Assembly: GCF_000276665.1 (NCBI RefSeq)
Contig: NW_004955435.1
Span: forward strand, 1,000,809-1,064,808
From: Chinchilla lanigera
Lineage: Eukaryota > Chordata > Mammalia > Rodentia > Chinchillidae
Direction of reading: 5' to 3'
DNA length: 64,000 nucleotides
A program made the position numbers and the translations under genes. Below the pieces are notes generated by a model. The model made no database searches. It saw nothing but the letters and a program-made list of their open reading frames with translations, and was not told the origin of the DNA. Numbering within the stretch: position 1 is the stretch's first letter; every line of letters begins with the position of its first letter. Positions 59,780-64,000 of this stretch are shown here, in pieces.

Positions 59780-60040
59780 TGTACCGTAAGTGGTATATGC
59801 ATTAGGTTGGTTGTGCCTCATTGTAGACTTAGCCTCACTGCAGTCTCAGTTTTCATTTTGTAGATGTGGATAGTGAGGTTCAAAAATAGGTGACTGACAG
59901 GACCGGGGATGTAGCCCAGTGGCATAAGCACATGCCTGGCAAGCGCAAGGTCCTGAGTTCGATTCCTGGTACACACACACAAAAAAAATGGGTGACTGAA
60001 CCAAGGTCATGAGATAGCAGAAAGTTGAACAACGCAATTA
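59780..60040 (-). mobile_element. MIR SINE, minus strand, split by an ID SINE
   Basis: TTCATTTTGTAGATGTGGAT and AGTGAGGTTCAAAAATAGG before the ID, then CCAAGGTCATGAGATAGCAG after it, read as one MIR in reverse. The ID insertion at 59898-59986 divides it. Confidence 0.72.
59898..59986 (+). mobile_element. ID-type SINE, near full length, with target-site duplication
   Basis: Clear A box (ATGTAGCCCAGTGGCATAAG) and B box (GAGTTCGATTCCTGG), then an AC/A tail. Flanks AATAGGTGACTGA (59885-59897) and AATGGGTGACTGA (59987-59999) match at 12 of 13. The best preserved SINE here, so likely the youngest. Confidence 0.95.
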
Positions 60041-60059
60041 ATCAACTAATTTAAAACAT

Positions 60060-61250
60060 AAATATTTCCTAAGCATTTAGTCTGTGCCTGACACTGACTT
60101 GAGCTGGATATATAAAGATTAGAACATAATTCCCATGCTCATGAAATTCACTTCTTTCAGGGAAATGTTCAGATCAATATCGAATTTGCCAATGAAAATA
60201 GAAATCTAACATCGGCTTAAGAAAAGAGATTGGAGAGGGATTCCTGGAGGAAGTAACACCTGACTGAGTTGAGGGGATGCGTAGAAGTTAGACAACAAAA
60301 TAGTGGAAAATATTCCAGACTGAAGGAGTCCCACTTCCTGGGTTCTCTCTCACGCAGCTTCACATCAGTCTCTGTACTTCTACTGTGAGAATGAGACAGA
60401 TTCCCTAACCTAAAGACTCCCCAGACTGGGCTCACAGTACAGCCATTGGTTCGTTATCCACCTCTTTGCTGCTCTCTATTCTGTTAAATGATACAATTCG
60501 TATCACACGATTTAGATACTTAAATATTACTGCTGCAACATTGTAGGTTTCTGGCATTTTCCCCCCAAGAAATAATGTTATACTTTTTTCCCCAAGTCCC
60601 TGAAAAGGTTTAACATTTTTATGATCCAATTTTGTAAACATTCTCGAGTTCTTTTCTGATAGTAGACATTTTCTAAGTGCTGCAGGGGATAGAAATATGA
60701 TTAAAATGTATTTCCTTTCCATAAAGTACTGATAATGTAGCAGGATGATTTAAGTGTATCCCTACTTACATTATAAGTAAAGATGAAACTGTTAGAGAAA
60801 GCAGTATTCTAAAGAGAGGTCAATACAAGGAGAAACTAAAATTCATTAGAAAAGAATCAAAAGGCTTTATGGAGGAGGAAAGTTTTACACACTTTGAAGA
60901 ACGGGTAACTCTGACAGGTAGAGAAAGATAAAGAACATTCCAAATATGGTCAAGTGCGCAGCTGATGTACAGGTCACAGTTGGAAAAATGAGGTAATAAG
61001 ATCAGAAAAATACTGCTTTTCAGAACCTCAAAAGCTGTGCTCAAAACTCAGTGTGGGTTTTAGTTGACAATAGGCCACAAATTTTCCAAAAAAATCTAAG
61101 AACAATTTATTTTAGAAAGATTATTTTGGTTTTAGATGCATGATATGATGAAATTGATAGAGAATATTTGGCATATGGTGGAAGCTGGTAAAATCTTAAA
61201 TGAAGACTACAGGAGATGCTGTACTAGCTTTTGTTGTGACAATGAGCACA
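60060..61250 (+). mobile_element. Old LINE patches (L2/CR1-class)
   Basis: TCTGTGCCTGACACTGACTT, GAGGGATTCCTGGAGGAAGT and, from 60840, TTTATGGAGGAGGAAAG and AAGAACATTCCAAATATGG recall the ancient LINE layout (GGCTTCCTGGAGGAGG... GGGCATTCCAGGC). Extent and class are uncertain. Confidence 0.4.
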
Positions 61251-61282
61251 GGGCCAAGCTAGCTGGGGGAGGCTTTTCCAAC

Positions 61283-61350
61283 CAGCGCTATAGCTCAGTG
61301 GTAGCACATATGACTGACGTTCTTTGCACCGTGTTCAATCTGCAGAACAG
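61283..61350 (+). mobile_element. Degenerate ID-type SINE
   Basis: GCGCTATAGCTCAGTGGTAG (A box) and GTGTTCAATCTG (decayed B box) in order, followed by a GAAT repeat rather than an A tail. No duplications found. Confidence 0.65.
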
Positions 61351-61370
61351 GAATGAATGAATGAATGAAT
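61351..61370. repeat. GAAT tetranucleotide microsatellite
   Basis: Five GAAT units after the SINE, perhaps grown from its tail. Confidence 0.95.
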
Positions 61371-63789
61371 GGCATTTTCAGAGTGAGTTTGCCAACCGAA
61401 TGGATGCAGATTATCATGTGCAGGAGAAGGAAGAGCGGAGCAGGGCAGTGAAACGTGCTGAGTGAATGACAATCCTGCGGGTGGGAACGCAAGGCCTATA
61501 GAAACAGGATATTTGGGCATCCAAAAGATTCGGTGGGGCTTCAAGGTGCAGAGACAGAATAAGTTCTCAGAAATGTGGTGCTGGAAATTTGGAGAAACTC
61601 TAGGCCTTGTGAAAAAAATAGATGAGATTCCAAGATGCACAAATAGAGAAGAAAAGATCTAAAAAAGTACTCAAAAAGTGTTTCATCTACTGCTAAACAA
61701 TGTTTAATGTTCTCGATTTCTCTAATCTGTTTCCTCTAATATAGAGCAACATTTTTCCCTTATTGATAAAAAATTTAAATGCAAGCTTTCAGTCATTTAT
61801 TTAAACTTATTTTTAGATGTTCTGCAATTTGGTTTTTATGTAACCTACTGGGAAATGTTTAACAAGTTTTGGTTCAGTCCTTTTGAAATTGTAAATTTGC
61901 TAAGCTTGTGAGTCTGGGTTTTCCTCTATGATATGAAGTGCTATTACCAGAATTTTCAATATTATTAAAGGTGACAATAATTTTAAAAAATTTAACATAT
62001 TACCTATTGCATAGCAAGAATTTGATAATCACAGTGTCATTATTTCATATTATAAGATAGTAAACAAATGGCTTTGATTCCCCAGGAGACCTGACAAATA
62101 AGAAAATATCTTCAGCTTACTAGAATATTCTCAAAGCAAGTAGAAAAAACCAATCCAAAACAAGGTAACTTCAAATCAAACAATAAACCTTAGATGAAAA
62201 CAACACAAGTCATTAACAAAATATACTGCACAGTTTCTTTCCCAAGTCCTTTTCATAAAAGAGATTTAATGACCAGTTGCTCTTGTTCTGTGCTAGTCTC
62301 TATGGGAATTACATCATTCTGTACTTTCTGAAATTTTTATTTTTATGTGCATTATAAAAACCTGTCGATTTATATAAATGAAATGAAATCACCTTTAGGT
62401 TATTATGTTGCAAGTGAAAGTCAAAATTGTACTACAAGATACCATGCCAAGTAATTGGAAGAAATAGTTGTAAAAATAGTGTGATTTGTTTGTATTTGTT
62501 TTTCCTTTAATTTTGTTGTTTATAAGCAATGAAAGTGGCTTTGTTCTGGGAGAAAAATACCCTGTCATGCATTGTACCCTTGAGTGCTCCTGTTGTTGTC
62601 TTAGAAAATTACTGAGCAAATATTAGTACAGCCTACTCTTGGAAGAGTAAACATTGTGTTCTCCCAAAGTATTCTCCCATTATCAATTAACATCTTTAAA
62701 ACAAAGACATCACCCTTTACAATACCCATGTGTACACACAAAGATGTTTTCAGCGATGAAGAAAAAAATGAACTATATAACAACCAAAGGACAGGGTGAC
62801 TCATGACATCGGAGAATGTATAACTGATATATGTGATTGTCTGGATGGTAAAATAACAATGCCGTCCATTACAGATGAGAGCTCCAAACACTCAGGCAGG
62901 GAGGCAGTACTTTTTTTATAGGTCATCAGGCTTCCGTCTGAATCTACAGGTTGCTGTTCCTTCGCCATACTTGAAAGCATTTAATGGACTATTATAAAAG
63001 GAAAAAGATGGCGGGCAATAATGGCTTAAGTTGAAGCCCTGTGTGTGCACCACTGACGTGTGACTCCTGAAGGGAGCTTCGTTTTTAAAATTCCCCTATG
63101 GCGTGCTTGAAGGTTTGTCAGCCCACGAAGAAATCAAAACAGTGAGTTCAACACCAGGAGAGGACACAGGGCACTGGGAGAACAGGGGTTCCTTCCTTTT
63201 TCTCTTCTCTTTCTCCCTTTTGGTATCCATGGGTATGAATAATGAAAGTTCATCAGAAATGAAATTGCACACACTTCTGAACTTCCGATGAGCAGCAGTT
63301 GAGCAGGGTTTTAGAAAACACATATATTCACAAAATGGGTTTTAGGAACAAAACTGGAAAATACTGGAAACAAGATGGGAGTGGGGAAAGATTTTGATAG
63401 TAATTGTGGGTATAAATCCAATCCAACAGTAACTCATCTGGAAAATCCCTCCTCCTTTCTGAAATTGAGATACACTTCAGGGTGGAGACTCTTTTCTGCA
63501 CTGTTAGCCATAAGTATAAAAGTTTATTTTTGTTGTCAACGAGAAGCATTTTATAAATTTATGGAGGATAACTGGAGTTCCCCAAGGAAAAGCTTTAGCT
63601 CAATTAAGTCTCAGAAATTTTAGCATAATGTATAATATATACGGATAAGTATAGGCACTTCTAGTTAAGACAAAATGCAATGGAATTTGAGTAACTAAAA
63701 GGCAATGAAAGCAAAAATGTTAGATCAGTGGGAGTATTAAGGTACTTTCAGCTTCTGTGTATTTTAATGATATTCTGTGTATTTTAATG
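61371..63789. other. Intergenic, mostly unique sequence
   Basis: No gene or named repeat. Ends with a 20-base tandem duplication at 63753-63792. Confidence 0.45.
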
Positions 63790-63792
63790 ATA
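63753..63792. repeat. Exact 20-base tandem duplication
   Basis: TTCTGTGTATTTTAATGATA occurs twice, back to back (63753-63772 and 63773-63792), with no difference. Recent slippage or an assembly artefact. Confidence 0.97.
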
Positions 63793-64000
63793 AACTTATT
63801 TTTCATGGTTGTGGAGGCTGGAAGTTGCCAGCAAATTCTTTTCTAGTAAAGGTTGAATCTCTGTTTTAAATATAACACCTGCTTGCTGTGATCTCTCTTT
63901 TTTATAATCTCACTCATGAGGCTGGACCCCTCATGATCTTATCATCTTCCCAGGACCCCACCTCTTAGTACCACTGCTTTGCAGATTACGCTTTCCCATA
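63793..64000 (-). mobile_element. MaLR-type LTR, minus strand, runs off the right edge
   Basis: TTGTGGAGGCTGGAAGTTGC, then CATGAGGCTGGACCCCTCAT, and ATCTTATCATCTTCCCAGGA with CCCCACCTCTTAGTACCACTG follow the antisense MaLR (MST/MLT) plan. Truncated by the window end. Confidence 0.78.

Noticed and set aside
1..64000. CRISPR arrays, bacterial operons, toxin or phage genes
   Set aside because: No spaced direct-repeat arrays or bacterial-style genes. The sequence is mammalian, so these systems are not expected.

Overview
The window is nuclear DNA of a placental mammal, most likely a rodent. The evidence is the repeat content: tRNA-derived ID-type SINEs, B1-like (7SL-derived) SINEs, one B1 joined to an ID-like unit (B1-dID arrangement), MaLR-type LTRs, many L1 pieces, and old MIR, L2 and hAT-Charlie copies. 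I saw no B2-like SINE, which argues against mouse, rat or hamster. The exact species cannot be fixed from the sequence. One block of exactly 100 N marks an assembly gap. I see no intact protein-coding gene. No open frame looks like a host exon, so the window reads as gene desert or long intron. Almost all open frames are short chance frames or remnants of L1. Layout: 1-4062 is the 5' three quarters of a minus-strand L1 with broken ORF2 (endonuclease and reverse transcriptase pieces) and ORF1, ending in two short tandem 5'UTR units and an ID SINE. 4980-5890 is an older L1 5' region. 5895-6445 is one arm of a large inverted duplication whose partner lies at 39300-39870. 7000-11160 holds LTR-like sequence and a pair of ~0.5 kb direct repeats 2.5 kb apart. 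13121-13556 is a well-bounded solo LTR. 14-17.6 kb is L1, ID, MaLR LTR and B1. 17.6-25.8 kb is largely non-repetitive and includes a CpG-rich stretch with a long hairpin (20352-20481), the gap and a degenerate DNA-transposon-like repeat. 26.5-29.6 kb is an L1 split by a MaLR LTR that itself holds another LTR. 30-35 kb is mostly unique sequence and includes a 5S rRNA-derived tailless insertion. 35.9-40.7 kb is a hAT element, L2, LTRs, the second inverted-duplication arm and MIR. 41.2-44.1 kb is an L1 split by an ERV/LTR insert. 46-51 kb is old L1 plus a hAT element. The rest mixes L1, MaLR, MIR, SINEs and unique DNA. No genes work together here; the readable history is one of serial retrotransposon insertion. 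The points most worth a second look are the inverted duplication with a 168/170 identical core in more diverged flanks, the hairpin in the CpG-rich stretch, the 5S-derived insertion with target-site duplications, a 49-base purine-pyrimidine alternating tract, and three unique stretches that could be conserved non-coding elements. All family assignments are from memory of consensus sequences, without a database search.
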